Positions 43,948-53,072 of a DNA stretch of 64,000 nt are shown one piece after another. The position numbers and the translations under genes are program-made. Position 1 is the first letter of the stretch. The number at the start of each line of letters is the position of its first letter. Below the pieces are notes generated by a model. That model searched no databases. It saw only the letters and a program-made list of their open reading frames with translations, and was not told where the DNA came from. Source of the stretch: MFD01275-c22 sp963705885. Its GTDB lineage: Bacteria; Actinomycetota; Actinomycetes; JACCUZ01. The stretch is from positions 248,001-312,000 of the forward strand of contig OY970120.1 of assembly GCA_963705885.1 (NCBI GenBank). The letters run 5' to 3'.

Positions 43948-44625
43948 TCAGGCTCCACCGTCACGCAACTCGTCGACGGACTGCGACAGGCCGCCGCTGA
44001 CCAGCGGCGTGATGCCCTGCTCGGGGTCCCAGCTGCCGTAGCGCGGGCTGACCTCGATGTCCATGGTCGCGCTCTTCGCGCGCAGCAGGTCGTTGGCCCG
44101 CGTCAGCGCCTGCTGGGACACCGAGGGGTCGACGGCGTCGAGGTCGCAGCTGCAGATGTCAGCCGCGATCTCGTTGAAGAGCAGGCGGTCCCGAACCCAG
44201 CTGTCGATGTCGTCCGGCGCCAGCACCGTGGGCGTCTGGGCCTGGGCCAGAGCCGTCACCAGCTGCCGACGGCTCCCCACGCTGTCCAGGACACCGTCGC
44301 GCTCCCGGGCGACGGCACCGGCACCGACCCGGATGCCGCCGTCCCGGGCCACCTCCCCGATGATCTCCGACACGATCCTGCGCTGCAGGATCGACAGCTG
44401 CGCCGCACCGGCGTCTGCCCCGGGCACGATGTCGAGGTAGTCGCGCGCCGAGCTCTGCAGCTCGTCGGTCGTCACCACGCGGTCGTCGATGACGAGAGCG
44501 GCCCCCAGGCGGTCGCCGGAGCAGCCGGCGAGGGCCAGCACGGCTGTGCAGGCCATTCCCACCGTCACGACAGTGCGTCGCGTGCGTCGCGTCCGCGAGG
44601 GGTGGCGGCGGGATGAGCGGGTCAT
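43948..44625 (-). CDS. SurA N-terminal-like lipoprotein
   Basis: 225 residues. Basic N-terminus, hydrophobic stretch and lipobox (VLALAGCSGD) mark an exported lipoprotein. The following region (AALVIDDRVVTTDELQSSARDYLDIV) resembles the SurA/PrsA chaperone N-terminal domain, but no PpiC prolyl isomerase domain follows. Actinobacterial genes of this type sit between mfd and mazG and are thought to act as extracytoplasmic chaperones. ATG 44625 overlaps the mfd stop (ATGA). Confidence 0.8.
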   Translation of the reverse strand: MTRSSRRHPSRTRRTRRTVVTVGMACTAVLALAGCSGDRLGAALVIDDRVVTTDELQSSARDYLDIVPGADAGAAQLSILQRRIVSEIIGEVARDGGIRVGAGAVARERDGVLDSVGSRRQLVTALAQAQTPTVLAPDDIDSWVRDRLLFNEIAADICSCDLDAVDPSVSQQALTRANDLLRAKSATMDIEVSPRYGSWDPEQGITPLVSGGLSQSVDELRDGGA

Positions 44626-47600
44626 CGGGCGTCCTTCTCCGAGGGGGTCGGTGCGGCGTCGACCAGCACGGCCTCGACGAGGTCTCGGCACCAGTGCAGG
44701 AGATCGACGTCGCTCAGGGGTTGGCCACCGACCCGGGCGGTCGACGGTCTCGGCACCAGGATCGTACGGACCGCGGGCTTGACGACCGATCCCGGGTAGA
44801 GCCGCTGCAGGCGCAGCTGCTGGCTCTCGCGCAGCTCGACGGGGGCGAAGCGCACGCTGCGGCCGGCGAGCGCGACCTCGCCGAGGCCGGCCCGGCGGGC
44901 CAGGGTGCGGAAGCGGGCGACCTCGAAGAGGTTGGACACCGGGGTCGGCGGGTCGCCGTAGCGGTCCTGCAGCTCGGCCTGCACCGCGTCGAGCTCCTCG
45001 GCCGAGGACACGGCGGCCAGCTTTCGGTAGGCCTCGAGCCGCAGCCGCTCGCCCGGTGTGTAGTCGTGGGGCAGGTGCGCGTCGACGGGCAGCTCGACCT
45101 TGACGTCACGCACCTCGTCGGGCGCCTCACCCTTGAACTCTGCGACCGCCTCTCCGACGAGGCGCACGTAGAGGTCGAAGCCGACCGAGGCGATGTGCCC
45201 CGACTGCTCGCCACCGAGCAGGTTGCCGGCACCGCGGATCTCCAGGTCCTTCATCGCGACGTACATGCCGGCGCCCAGGTCGCTGTGGGAGGCGATCGTC
45301 GCGAGCCGGTCGTGCGCCGTCTCGGTGAGGGGCTTCTCCTGCGGGTAGAGGAAGTACGCGTAGGCCCGCTCGCGCCCGCGCCCGACCCGGCCGCGCAGCT
45401 GGTGGAGCTGCGAGAGCCCCATCACGTCGGCGCGCTCGACGATGAGCGTGTTGGCGTTGGAGATGTCGAGGCCGCTCTCGACGATGGTGGTGCACACGAG
45501 AACGTCGGAGCGCTTCTCCCAGAAGTCGAGCACGACCTGCTCGAGGGCGTTCTCGTTCATCTGGCCGTGGGCGGTCGTGACCCGGGCCTCGGGGACGAGG
45601 TCGCGCAGCCGTGCCGCTGCCCGGTCGATCGACTCGACCCGGTTGTGGATGTAGAACACCTGACCCTCGCGGAGCATCTCGCGCCGGATCGCAGCACCGA
45701 TCTGCTTCTCGTCGTAGCCGCCGACGAACGTCAGGACCGGGTGCCGCTCCTCGGGCGGTGTGAGGATGGTGGACATCTCGCGGATGCCGGTGACGGCCAT
45801 CTCCAGCGTCCGCGGGATCGGTGTCGCCGACATCGTCAGGACGTCCACGTTGGTGCGCAGGTGCTTGAGCTGCTCCTTGTGCTCGACGCCGAAACGCTGC
45901 TCCTCGTCGACGATCACGAGGCCGAGGTCCTTGACCTGCACCTCCGAGGCGAGGATGCGATGGGTGCCGATGACCACGTCGATGCTGCCCTCGCGCAGCC
46001 CGGCCTTGACCTCCTCGGCCTCCTTGTCGGTCTGGAACCGCGACAGCGCGGCGACCTTCACCGGGAAGCTGGCGTAGCGCTCGGAGAACGTCGACAGGTG
46101 CTGGTTGACCAGCAGCGTGGTCGGCACGAGGACGGCGACCTGCTTGCCGTCCTGCACGGCCTTGAAGGCCGCGCGGACGGCGATCTCTGTCTTGCCGTAG
46201 CCGACGTCGCCGCAGATCAGCCGGTCCATCGGGACCGTCTTCTCCATGTCCTCCTTGACCTCGTCGATCGCACCGAGCTGGTCGGGGGTCTCGTGGTAGG
46301 GGAAGGCGTCCTCGAGCTCGCGCTGCCACGGGGTGTCCGGGCTGAAGGCGAAGCCGGGCGCCGAGGTGCGAGCGGCGTAGAGCCTGATGAGCTCGGCGGC
46401 GATCTGCTTGACCGCCTTGCGGGCCCGGCCCTTGGCCTTCTGCCAGTCGGCCCCGCCGAGGCGGTGCAGGCTGGGCGCCTCGCCGCCGACGTAGCGCGTG
46501 ACCTGGTCCAGCTGGTCGGTCGGCACGAACAGGCGGTCCCCCGGCTGGCCCCGCTTGGACGGGGCGTACTCGATCACGAGGTACTCCCGCGTCGCGTCGG
46601 CCACGGTGCGCTGCACCATCTCGACGTAGCGCCCGACACCGTGCTGCTCGTGGACGACGAGGTCGCCGGCAGCGAGCTGCAGCGGGTCGACGGTGTTGCG
46701 ACGGCGGCTGGGCATGCGCCGGGCGTCGCGGGTCGAGGGCCCCGCCTGACCCATGAGATCGGTCTCGGTGAGCACCGCGAGCCGCGGCCCGTCCGCCAGG
46801 AACCCGCGCTGCAGGCCGCCGCAGGCGACGTGCACCACGGAGGGCTCGGGCGGTGCGTCGAGCGACTCGTCGAGGCGGGCGGGGACGTCCTCGCCGGCGA
46901 GGACCTCCACGAGCCGCTCGGCCGACCCGCGTCCCTCGGTCAGCAGCACCACGCGCCAGCCGTCACCCAGCCAGCCCTTGATGTCGGCCAGCGCGCGAGC
47001 CGTGTCGCCCCGGTAGCCGTCGACGGCACGGGCGCCCACGACCGACGTCTCGCCGTCGTCGGGCACCTCGTCCGCCGCGAACGGGCTCAGCGACCACCAG
47101 GCGCTGCCCCGGTCGAGGGCGAGGGAACGCACCTCCCCGAGGCCGCGGTAGGCGGCTGCACCCAGGTCGATCGGGGTCTGCGCACCGGCCGCCGCGTTGG
47201 CCCAGGACGCCTCGAGGAACTCCTGGCTGGTCGCGAACAGGTCGTGGGCCCGGGTGCGGACCCGCTCGGGGTCGAGCAGCACGACGGCCGTGTCGCGCGG
47301 CAGCTGGTCGAGCAGCAGCACCATGTCGTCGACGAGCACCGGGGCGAGCGACTCCATCCCCTCCACCGCGATGCCCTCGGCGAGGCTGTCGAGCACCTCG
47401 GCCAGCCCCGGGTGCTCGGCGGCGAGGGCAGCGGCCCGCTCGCGCACCTGCTCGGTCAGCAGCAGCTCGCGGCACGGAGGCGCCCACAGCTCGACCCCGG
47501 CCGCGCCGTCCGGCGCCGGGAGCGAGCGCTGGTCGGCGACGGTGAACCAGCGGACCTCCTCGACGGTGTCACCCCAGAGCTCGAGCCGGAGGGGGTGCTC

Positions 47601-48203
47601 CTCGGTCGGCGGGAAGACGTCGAGGATGCCGCCGCGGACGGCGAACTCGCCGCGCCGCTCCACCAGGTCGACCCGCGTGTAGGCCGCCGCGGCGAGCCGC
47701 TCGGTCAGGTCGTCGAGGTCGACCTCGTCGCCCGCGCGCACGGCCACCGGCTCGAGGTCACCGAGGCCGGCGACCATGGGCTGCAGCAGCGCCCGCACCG
47801 GCGCGACGACGACCGAGAGGGCACCGTGACCCTCGCCCTCGGCGCCGGGGTGCGCGAGCCGGCGCAGGACGCTGAGCCGGCGGCCGACCGTGTCACTGCG
47901 CGGGCTCAGCCGCTCGTGGGGCAGCGTCTCCCAGGCCGGGAAGTCCACGACCTGGTCCGGTCGGAGCAGGTCGCGCAGCGCGGTCACCAGGTCCTCGGCC
48001 TCGCGCCCCGTCGCGGTCACGGCCAGGACCGGGCGGTCGGCACGCGCGGCGAGGGCTGCGACGGCCGCGGGCCTGACCCCCGGCGGCGCGGTGAGGTCGA
48101 GGTCGGTCGTGACGCCGGAGCGCCCGGCCTCGACCGCCGCCCGCAGCGCGGGGTCGCCGTCGAGCTCGTCGAGCAGGACGTCGAGCAGGCCGGTGAGGCT
48201 CAC
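44622..48203 (-). CDS. mfd: Transcription-repair coupling factor
   Basis: 1193 residues. Mfd displaces stalled RNA polymerase and recruits UvrA. In order: UvrB-like D1a/D2/D1b (FPAWETLPHERLSPRSDTVGRRL), RNA-polymerase interaction domain around DLVVHEQHGVGRYVEM, superfamily II translocase with Walker A CGDVGYGKTEIAVRAA and DEEQRFGVEHKEQLK, TRG/domain VI (VTTAHGQMNENALEQVV, LRGRVGRGRERAYAYF) and the C-terminal D7. GTG 48203 is selected because GGAG lies 7 nt upstream and the homology starts there. The stop overlaps the SurA-like gene. Confidence 0.95.
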   Translation of the reverse strand: MSLTGLLDVLLDELDGDPALRAAVEAGRSGVTTDLDLTAPPGVRPAAVAALAARADRPVLAVTATGREAEDLVTALRDLLRPDQVVDFPAWETLPHERLSPRSDTVGRRLSVLRRLAHPGAEGEGHGALSVVVAPVRALLQPMVAGLGDLEPVAVRAGDEVDLDDLTERLAAAAYTRVDLVERRGEFAVRGGILDVFPPTEEHPLRLELWGDTVEEVRWFTVADQRSLPAPDGAAGVELWAPPCRELLLTEQVRERAAALAAEHPGLAEVLDSLAEGIAVEGMESLAPVLVDDMVLLLDQLPRDTAVVLLDPERVRTRAHDLFATSQEFLEASWANAAAGAQTPIDLGAAAYRGLGEVRSLALDRGSAWWSLSPFAADEVPDDGETSVVGARAVDGYRGDTARALADIKGWLGDGWRVVLLTEGRGSAERLVEVLAGEDVPARLDESLDAPPEPSVVHVACGGLQRGFLADGPRLAVLTETDLMGQAGPSTRDARRMPSRRRNTVDPLQLAAGDLVVHEQHGVGRYVEMVQRTVADATREYLVIEYAPSKRGQPGDRLFVPTDQLDQVTRYVGGEAPSLHRLGGADWQKAKGRARKAVKQIAAELIRLYAARTSAPGFAFSPDTPWQRELEDAFPYHETPDQLGAIDEVKEDMEKTVPMDRLICGDVGYGKTEIAVRAAFKAVQDGKQVAVLVPTTLLVNQHLSTFSERYASFPVKVAALSRFQTDKEAEEVKAGLREGSIDVVIGTHRILASEVQVKDLGLVIVDEEQRFGVEHKEQLKHLRTNVDVLTMSATPIPRTLEMAVTGIREMSTILTPPEERHPVLTFVGGYDEKQIGAAIRREMLREGQVFYIHNRVESIDRAAARLRDLVPEARVTTAHGQMNENALEQVVLDFWEKRSDVLVCTTIVESGLDISNANTLIVERADVMGLSQLHQLRGRVGRGRERAYAYFLYPQEKPLTETAHDRLATIASHSDLGAGMYVAMKDLEIRGAGNLLGGEQSGHIASVGFDLYVRLVGEAVAEFKGEAPDEVRDVKVELPVDAHLPHDYTPGERLRLEAYRKLAAVSSAEELDAVQAELQDRYGDPPTPVSNLFEVARFRTLARRAGLGEVALAGRSVRFAPVELRESQQLRLQRLYPGSVVKPAVRTILVPRPSTARVGGQPLSDVDLLHWCRDLVEAVLVDAAPTPSEKDAR

Positions 48204-48305
48204 AGGTGGGCTCCGAGATTGCGGTGGGCAGCACGACGACCCGGCAACCGGCATCGGCCGCCCGGGCTGCCGCAAGCGTACGTCGGCGGGGTGACGGTCC
48301 CCGGC

Positions 48306-49484
48306 TCAGGAGCCGGTCTCGGACCTGACAGCGCGGAAGTAGCGCTCGCGGTCCTCCGAGGTCCCCGCCGGGTGGAGCAGGGAGCCCTCGAACTCGGCGT
48401 CCAGGGCCCGGGCATGCAGCCGTGCCGGGTCGCTGCCGCCGTCGCGGGCCCACCCGGCCACGCGTCGCACCGCCTCGCCGCGGGTCGCGGACGCGTCGTG
48501 GCGAACGGCGCGGGCGATCAGCCGCGCGGGCGACCCGCCGGGCCGGGCCCGGTGCACCGGCCACACCGTGTCGACCGCAGTCATCGCCCACCGCAGGCCG
48601 GACGAGGGCACGAGCTCGTGGACCACTCCGGCCGGCACCGCCAGCCCGAGCACCGCCGCGGCACGCGCGAGCATCAACCCCGTGGCCACAGCGGCGCCGT
48701 GCTCGCGCGCGCGTCGCACGACCAGCGGCCAGTCCACGTCGTGCCGCAGGACGCACTGCTCGACGTCCTTGAGCCAGACCAGCCGGTCGGCACCGGCGAG
48801 ACTCGCGTGGAGGGCGACGTGCACGAGGGTGTCCACCGGGTCCATCACGGGCACCGCACGACCACCGATCTCCTGTCGCGTGGAGCGGGAGAAGACCTCC
48901 CCGGCGGGGAACGCGATGTGTCGTCGCGCGTCCTTCTCGCACACCACGTGCCAGTGCAGGTCCAGCACACCGCCCGACGGGAGGGCGAGGTGCAGCTCGC
49001 CGGGCAGGACGTCGGCGATCAGCCGCCAGTTCGCGTCGAGCAGGCGCGCTCCCGAGCGCTCCAGCGCGTCGACGGCGTCGGCCAGCCGAGCAGGTGGCAC
49101 GAGCACGTCGAGGTCGGCATAGGTGCGCTCGTCGGCGCGCGCGTAGACGAGCTCGGCGAGGACCGGACCCTTGAAGGCCAGCCACGGGATCGACCCGCCG
49201 TCCAGGGCGTCGGCCGTGACGGTCAGTCCCTCGAGCAGGAGCAGGTGCCGGGCGACCGAGGCCCGGTGCAGCGCCTGCAGCGAGGAGGCGGTGTCGCTGT
49301 CGAGCAACCCGGTGCCCGCGAGCGCGTGCCACACCGGGCCGGCGACGCGGTGGTGCTCGACGGCCGTGACGAACTCGTCCTGGTCGACGGCGTCGACGAG
49401 CCTCGCAAGGTCAGGACCCGGGGGGCCGTCCAGCGCGCGGGTGGTCGCTCCCAGCAGGCGACCGACCGCCCGCGAGGACCGCAC
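48306..49484 (-). CDS. Lasso-cluster nucleotidyltransferase (NTP_transf_5-like)
   Basis: 392 residues. The block WLAFKGPVLAELVYARADERTYADLDVLVP carries KG and DxD residues of the PF14907-type nucleotidyltransferase fold, a family often encoded in RiPP and particularly lasso clusters. GTG 49484 lies 17 nt after the lasso precursor stop, with AAGGG upstream, so it is the second gene of the precursor operon. In paeninodin-type clusters a nucleotidyltransferase co-occurs with a peptide kinase. Its substrate (lasso peptide or cofactor) is inferred, not seen. Confidence 0.75.
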   Translation of the reverse strand: MRSSRAVGRLLGATTRALDGPPGPDLARLVDAVDQDEFVTAVEHHRVAGPVWHALAGTGLLDSDTASSLQALHRASVARHLLLLEGLTVTADALDGGSIPWLAFKGPVLAELVYARADERTYADLDVLVPPARLADAVDALERSGARLLDANWRLIADVLPGELHLALPSGGVLDLHWHVVCEKDARRHIAFPAGEVFSRSTRQEIGGRAVPVMDPVDTLVHVALHASLAGADRLVWLKDVEQCVLRHDVDWPLVVRRAREHGAAVATGLMLARAAAVLGLAVPAGVVHELVPSSGLRWAMTAVDTVWPVHRARPGGSPARLIARAVRHDASATRGEAVRRVAGWARDGGSDPARLHARALDAEFEGSLLHPAGTSEDRERYFRAVRSETGS

Positions 49485-49501
49485 GCCGGCCCTTCGAGAC
49501 C

Positions 49502-49642
49502 TCAGCCCGAGAACGTCAGCTGCGACCGCTTGGTGTTGATCGGGAAGACCGCGTCTGTCGACTCGCCGTCAGACGACCCGAACGTCAGGTCGCGCACCGC
49601 GCCCACGACCTTGACCGTCGGTGCCTCGTACTTACGCTTCAT
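49502..49642 (-). CDS. Lasso peptide precursor
   Basis: 46 residues. The leader MKRKYEAPTVKVVGAVRDLT fits the YxxPxLx3Gx5Tx pattern exactly (Y5, P8, V10, G14, T20 at -2). The core is residues 22-46: ring segment GSSDGESTD, where Gly22 amine and Asp30 carboxyl (core position 9) would form a 9-residue macrolactam, then a 16-residue tail starting AVFP, with bulky plug candidates Phe33, Lys38, Arg39 and Phe44, and ending TFSG. GAGGGGGG lies about 7 nt upstream of ATG 49642. Genes for both maturases, an ABC exporter, a kinase and a nucleotidyltransferase flank it. It was too short for standard gene calls. Confidence 0.9.
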   Translation of the reverse strand: MKRKYEAPTVKVVGAVRDLTFGSSDGESTDAVFPINTKRSQLTFSG

Positions 49643-49690
49643 CAGGAAACCCCCCTCGGCGGACCCGCAGGTGCAGGAACCCCAGCGCCG

Positions 49691-49720
49691 ACGATAGGCG
49701 CCGGACCTTCCGGCGCACAA
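49691..49720 (-). promoter_or_regulatory. Lasso precursor promoter with palindromic operator in the spacer
   Basis: On the minus strand, -35 TTGTGC (49715-49720) and -10 TATCGT (49691-49696) are 18 bp apart. The spacer holds the perfect inverted repeat GCGCCGGA-CCT-TCCGGCGC (49698-49716), overlapping the -35 edge. A repressor bound there would block polymerase. Start-to-gene distance is about 40 nt, leaving room for the leader with its GAGGGGGG site. Confidence 0.45.
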
Positions 49721-49834
49721 GAGCCTTCGGCGTTCCTCCACAAATGCCTGCCGTGTCCGTTCTCGCGCGTCGAGCGACGTCGTAGACCCGCGCGCTGCGG
49801 TCGCGGTTGGCTAGCCTCGCCTCCGGAGGGGCTG

Positions 49835-51694
49835 ATGGCACGCCAGGGTGCGTCACGGGACCAGCGCGACGGGGACGACGAGTTCTCCTTGTGGGTCGAG
49901 GCGAAGACGACGGCGCGGTCTCCGCGTGCCCTGTGGGGTCTCGTGCGGTCCGCGACCCGGCTCGCCTGGGCTGCGTCGCCGCGCGGCCTGACTGTCGCCG
50001 CCGGCCTGCAGGTCGTGACCGCGGTCGGTGCCGGGCTGACGGTGCTGATCGGGCAACGTGTCCTCGCGGACCTGCTGGCGGTGGCCGACGGCAGCGACGT
50101 CGGACGCCGGGTCGTCGTCGACGTGCTGCTCCTCGCGGCCGTGACCGCCCTGACGGCCGCGGCACCGGCCTTCCAGGTCCAGCACCAGCGGGAGCTTGCC
50201 GAGCGCGTCGGCACGCGAGTCTGGGACGGCGTGCTGGCGGTGACCACCACCGTCCCGCTCGAGGAGTTCGAGCGCCCCCGATTCCATGCGCTGCTCCAGC
50301 GCGTGCAGTCCCACGCCCTGGCCCGGCCGGTCACCGTGGCGACAGGTCTGCTGGGCATCGCCGGCAGCGCCGTCGGCACGGCGAGCCTGCTGGTGGCCGT
50401 TCTGGCGGTCGCCCCCGAGCTGCTGCCGCTGCTCGCGGTGGCCAGCGTCCCCGCCCTGCTCCTGTCAAGGCGCGCGGCCCGCACCGAGTTCGGCTTCGCC
50501 GTCTCGCAGAACGACACCTACCGCCGGCGCAACTACCTGCGGACGCTGCTCACGTCGCGCGACGGCGCGGCCGAGATCAGGACAAGCCGGGCCGGGCGCC
50601 ACCTGCGCCGGCGGCAGGACGACGAGAGCGCGAGCTTCCTGGTCGCGCTCGCCCACCAGGTCAGGCTGCGCCAGCGCTATGCCACCTGGCTGCTGGTCAC
50701 CAATGCAGTCACCCTGTCGCTGACCCTGGTCGTCCTCGTCCTGCTCGTGGAGCGGGGGTCCCTGGGGGTGGCCTCCGCCGGCGCCGCCCTGATCGGCGTG
50801 CGGATGCTCAGCGGCCGCATCGACGTCCTCGTGGCCTCCGTGGCGTCGCTGTTCGAGGCCGAGCCGTTCCTGCGCGACCTCGAGGACTTCCTCGCCCTGT
50901 CGCCGCCCGCCGACGAGCCAGCGCCGCCCGCCCCGACCTGGGAGCAGGGCCTGGCGCTGCACGGCGCGTCCTTCCGCTACCCCGGCCGTCAGCGGACGGT
51001 GCTGCACGACGTGGACCTCACGATCGGGCCGGGCGAGATCGTGGCACTGGTGGGCGAGAACGGGTCGGGCAAGTCCACCCTCGCCAAGGTCGCCGCCGGG
51101 CTGTACCGGCCCACAGCCGGTCGGGTCGAGCGTGACGGCACCGACCTCGCGACTCTCCCGCCGGCTGCGGCCGCGGGGCACGCCGCGATGGTCTTCCAGG
51201 ACTTCCTCCGCTACCGGCTCACGGCCACCGAGAACGTCGGTCTCGGTGACCCGGCCCGTCTCGACGACCAGGCGGCCGTCGAGCGGGCCGCCGCGGCGGC
51301 CGGCGCGCACGACGTCCTGTCGGCCCTTCCGGCCGGCTACGCGACGATGTTGTCCAAGGAGTACGCGGGTGGCGCCGACCTCTCCGGCGGGCAGTGGCAG
51401 CGGGTCGCCCTGGCGCGGGCGCTGTTCCGCGACGCCCCGCTCGTCGTGCTCGACGAGCCGAGCTCCTCCCTGGACGCCCGGGCCGAGAGCGAGCTCTTCG
51501 AGGACGTACGCCGGCTGCTGCACGGTCGCTCGGCCCTGCTCATCTCGCACCGGTTCTCGACCGTGCGGCTCGTCGACCGCATCTACGTCCTCCACGACGG
51601 CCGGGTCGTGGACCACGGGACGCACGACGAGCTCGTGGCGCGCGGCGGCCGCTACGCCGAGATGTTCGCCCTGCAGGCCCGGTCGTACCTCTAG
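49835..51694 (+). CDS. Lasso ABC exporter, fused membrane and ATPase domains
   Basis: 619 residues. The N-terminal half has about six membrane helices (e.g. GLTVAAGLQVVTAVGAGLTVLIG, ELLPLLAVASVPALLL). The nucleotide-binding domain shows Walker A VGENGSGKSTLAK, Q-loop VFQDF, signature DLSGGQWQRVALARAL, Walker B PLVVLDEPSSSLD and the switch His in ISHRFS. It is the D protein that exports the peptide and gives immunity in lasso clusters. GGAGGGG lies 5-8 nt before ATG 49835. It is divergent from the precursor and its stop overlaps the kinase stop by 4 nt. Confidence 0.9.
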   Translation: MARQGASRDQRDGDDEFSLWVEAKTTARSPRALWGLVRSATRLAWAASPRGLTVAAGLQVVTAVGAGLTVLIGQRVLADLLAVADGSDVGRRVVVDVLLLAAVTALTAAAPAFQVQHQRELAERVGTRVWDGVLAVTTTVPLEEFERPRFHALLQRVQSHALARPVTVATGLLGIAGSAVGTASLLVAVLAVAPELLPLLAVASVPALLLSRRAARTEFGFAVSQNDTYRRRNYLRTLLTSRDGAAEIRTSRAGRHLRRRQDDESASFLVALAHQVRLRQRYATWLLVTNAVTLSLTLVVLVLLVERGSLGVASAGAALIGVRMLSGRIDVLVASVASLFEAEPFLRDLEDFLALSPPADEPAPPAPTWEQGLALHGASFRYPGRQRTVLHDVDLTIGPGEIVALVGENGSGKSTLAKVAAGLYRPTAGRVERDGTDLATLPPAAAAGHAAMVFQDFLRYRLTATENVGLGDPARLDDQAAVERAAAAAGAHDVLSALPAGYATMLSKEYAGGADLSGGQWQRVALARALFRDAPLVVLDEPSSSLDARAESELFEDVRRLLHGRSALLISHRFSTVRLVDRIYVLHDGRVVDHGTHDELVARGGRYAEMFALQARSYL

Positions 51695-52659
51695 CCGGGT
51701 CCCGCCCCGCCCGCCACCTCGCCCGCGACGTCGCGCAACGTGTCGGCGAGCCCGGACGGGAACGGCGGGCCCCACGGCACCCTGACGTGCGCGACCGGGA
51801 CCCTCTGGACGAGCTCTCCCAGCAGCTGGAACTGCGCGCTCGACGTCGGGGGGTCCTGCCATCCGATGACCCGGGGGAACCGGACGAGGGAGAGCAGTGC
51901 GTCGGCCCTGCCCAGCACGTCGACGGCGGGGCGGTCGAGGCCGCGGGTCGGCAGGGGTACGAGCACGGCGGCCAGCGGCAGCGGCCCGTCGCAGACGGCC
52001 GGCGGCGTCACGGCACGCCGTCCGTCAGCGGTGGTGCGGACGGCCGCGGGGGCCACCGAGTCGGCGATCGCTGCGCCCCCTTCGCGCAGGCGGCTCTCGG
52101 TGGCGCCGGGCCAGGCCGTCGCGCCGCCGGCCGGGAAGGTCACACGCAGCACGTCGTCGGTCACCAGCGGCATCCCTGCCTGAGACAGCAGCGTCGCGAG
52201 TGTGCTCTTTCCCATGCCGGGCGCGCCGCAGAAGGCGACCGCCCGGCCCCCGACGTCCACCGCGCTCGCATGCAGAACCAGCTCCCCGTCGATGAGGAGC
52301 CGGACCGCCAGCAGCGTCCCGGACGCGAGGACCGAGACCAGTCCCTCGTCGTGGGTGGGGTCCCGGTGGTAGCGCACGTGGCGCAGGCCGTGGTCGGCCA
52401 CGAACTCCACGCAGCCGCCGAACCGCATCGTCATGTCCGAAGTGCCGCGCGTCATCGCGTAGTGCGTCTCGTGCTCCGTCTCGAGCAGCGCGAGGACGTC
52501 CCCCTCCGCCGGCTGCCGGGGCACCGCCCTCTCGGCGCCGCGGGCCAGCACGAGGTCGGGCCGCGCCGCGGTCCGCCCCTCCCCCGCCGGCAGCGCGAGG
52601 GCGACATCGCTCTCGACCGTGTAGCCGTGCGCGACATAGCGCCGGACGCGGCCGCTCAC
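51691..52659 (-). CDS. HPr-kinase-like lasso tailoring kinase
   Basis: 322 residues. The centre LHASAVDVGGRAVAFCGAPGMGKSTLATLL is a P-loop of the HPr kinase/phosphorylase C-terminal type, followed by PLVTDDVLRV (Walker B-like). The N-terminal half (VAHGYTVESDVALALP...) is the usual variable part in RiPP-associated members. LasK/PadeK-type enzymes phosphorylate a serine of lasso peptides (for paeninodin, the C-terminal Ser). GTG 52659 overlaps the B2 stop, and the end overlaps the ABC transporter gene. Absence of the phosphocarrier-binding domain fits a peptide substrate. Confidence 0.8.
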   Translation of the reverse strand: MSGRVRRYVAHGYTVESDVALALPAGEGRTAARPDLVLARGAERAVPRQPAEGDVLALLETEHETHYAMTRGTSDMTMRFGGCVEFVADHGLRHVRYHRDPTHDEGLVSVLASGTLLAVRLLIDGELVLHASAVDVGGRAVAFCGAPGMGKSTLATLLSQAGMPLVTDDVLRVTFPAGGATAWPGATESRLREGGAAIADSVAPAAVRTTADGRRAVTPPAVCDGPLPLAAVLVPLPTRGLDRPAVDVLGRADALLSLVRFPRVIGWQDPPTSSAQFQLLGELVQRVPVAHVRVPWGPPFPSGLADTLRDVAGEVAGGAGPG

Positions 52660-53072
52660 GCCAGGGCCTCGAACGGGCCGACGTCACCGAGGGTCCCCTC
52701 GAGCGAGCGGCCGGCGACCTCGAGCCAGGCGTGCGCGACGATCGCGCCCGAGCTGGTCCGGCGAGCGCCCAGGCGCAGGACCGGCTCCAGGCCGCGCAGG
52801 CGGGACCCGAGCACGAGGCAGCGGCGCAGACAGGTGTCGCCGAACGGCCAGCGTGCCAGCAGCACGTCGGTCCAGCGCGCCGGCTCGCGCGCCCAGCGCG
52901 GCAGCTCCGCGGGCTCCGGGACGTCCGGCGCGACCGTGCGGACGTCCAGGCCGACGCCCAGACGCCGGCACGTCCTGGGCAGGTCGGTGGAGCGCAGCAG
53001 CACCTCGACCAGCACGGCGGTCGCGAGCACGGCCAGGGGTTCGGGCACCCATCGCGTCCACGACCCCGTCAC
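52656..53072 (-). CDS. Lasso B2 leader peptidase (transglutaminase-like)
   Basis: 138 residues. Cysteine protease of the PF13471 type that removes the leader. The catalytic Cys sits in GDTCLRRCLVLGSRLRG (Cys81 or Cys85), the His in AHAWLEV (His114), with Asp/Glu downstream (EGTLGD). The upstream part has the expected amphipathic start (EPLAVLATAVLVEVLLRSTDLPRTCRRLG). GTG 53072 overlaps the cyclase stop (GTGA). Coupled to the kinase that follows. Confidence 0.85.
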   Translation of the reverse strand: MTGSWTRWVPEPLAVLATAVLVEVLLRSTDLPRTCRRLGVGLDVRTVAPDVPEPAELPRWAREPARWTDVLLARWPFGDTCLRRCLVLGSRLRGLEPVLRLGARRTSSGAIVAHAWLEVAGRSLEGTLGDVGPFEALA

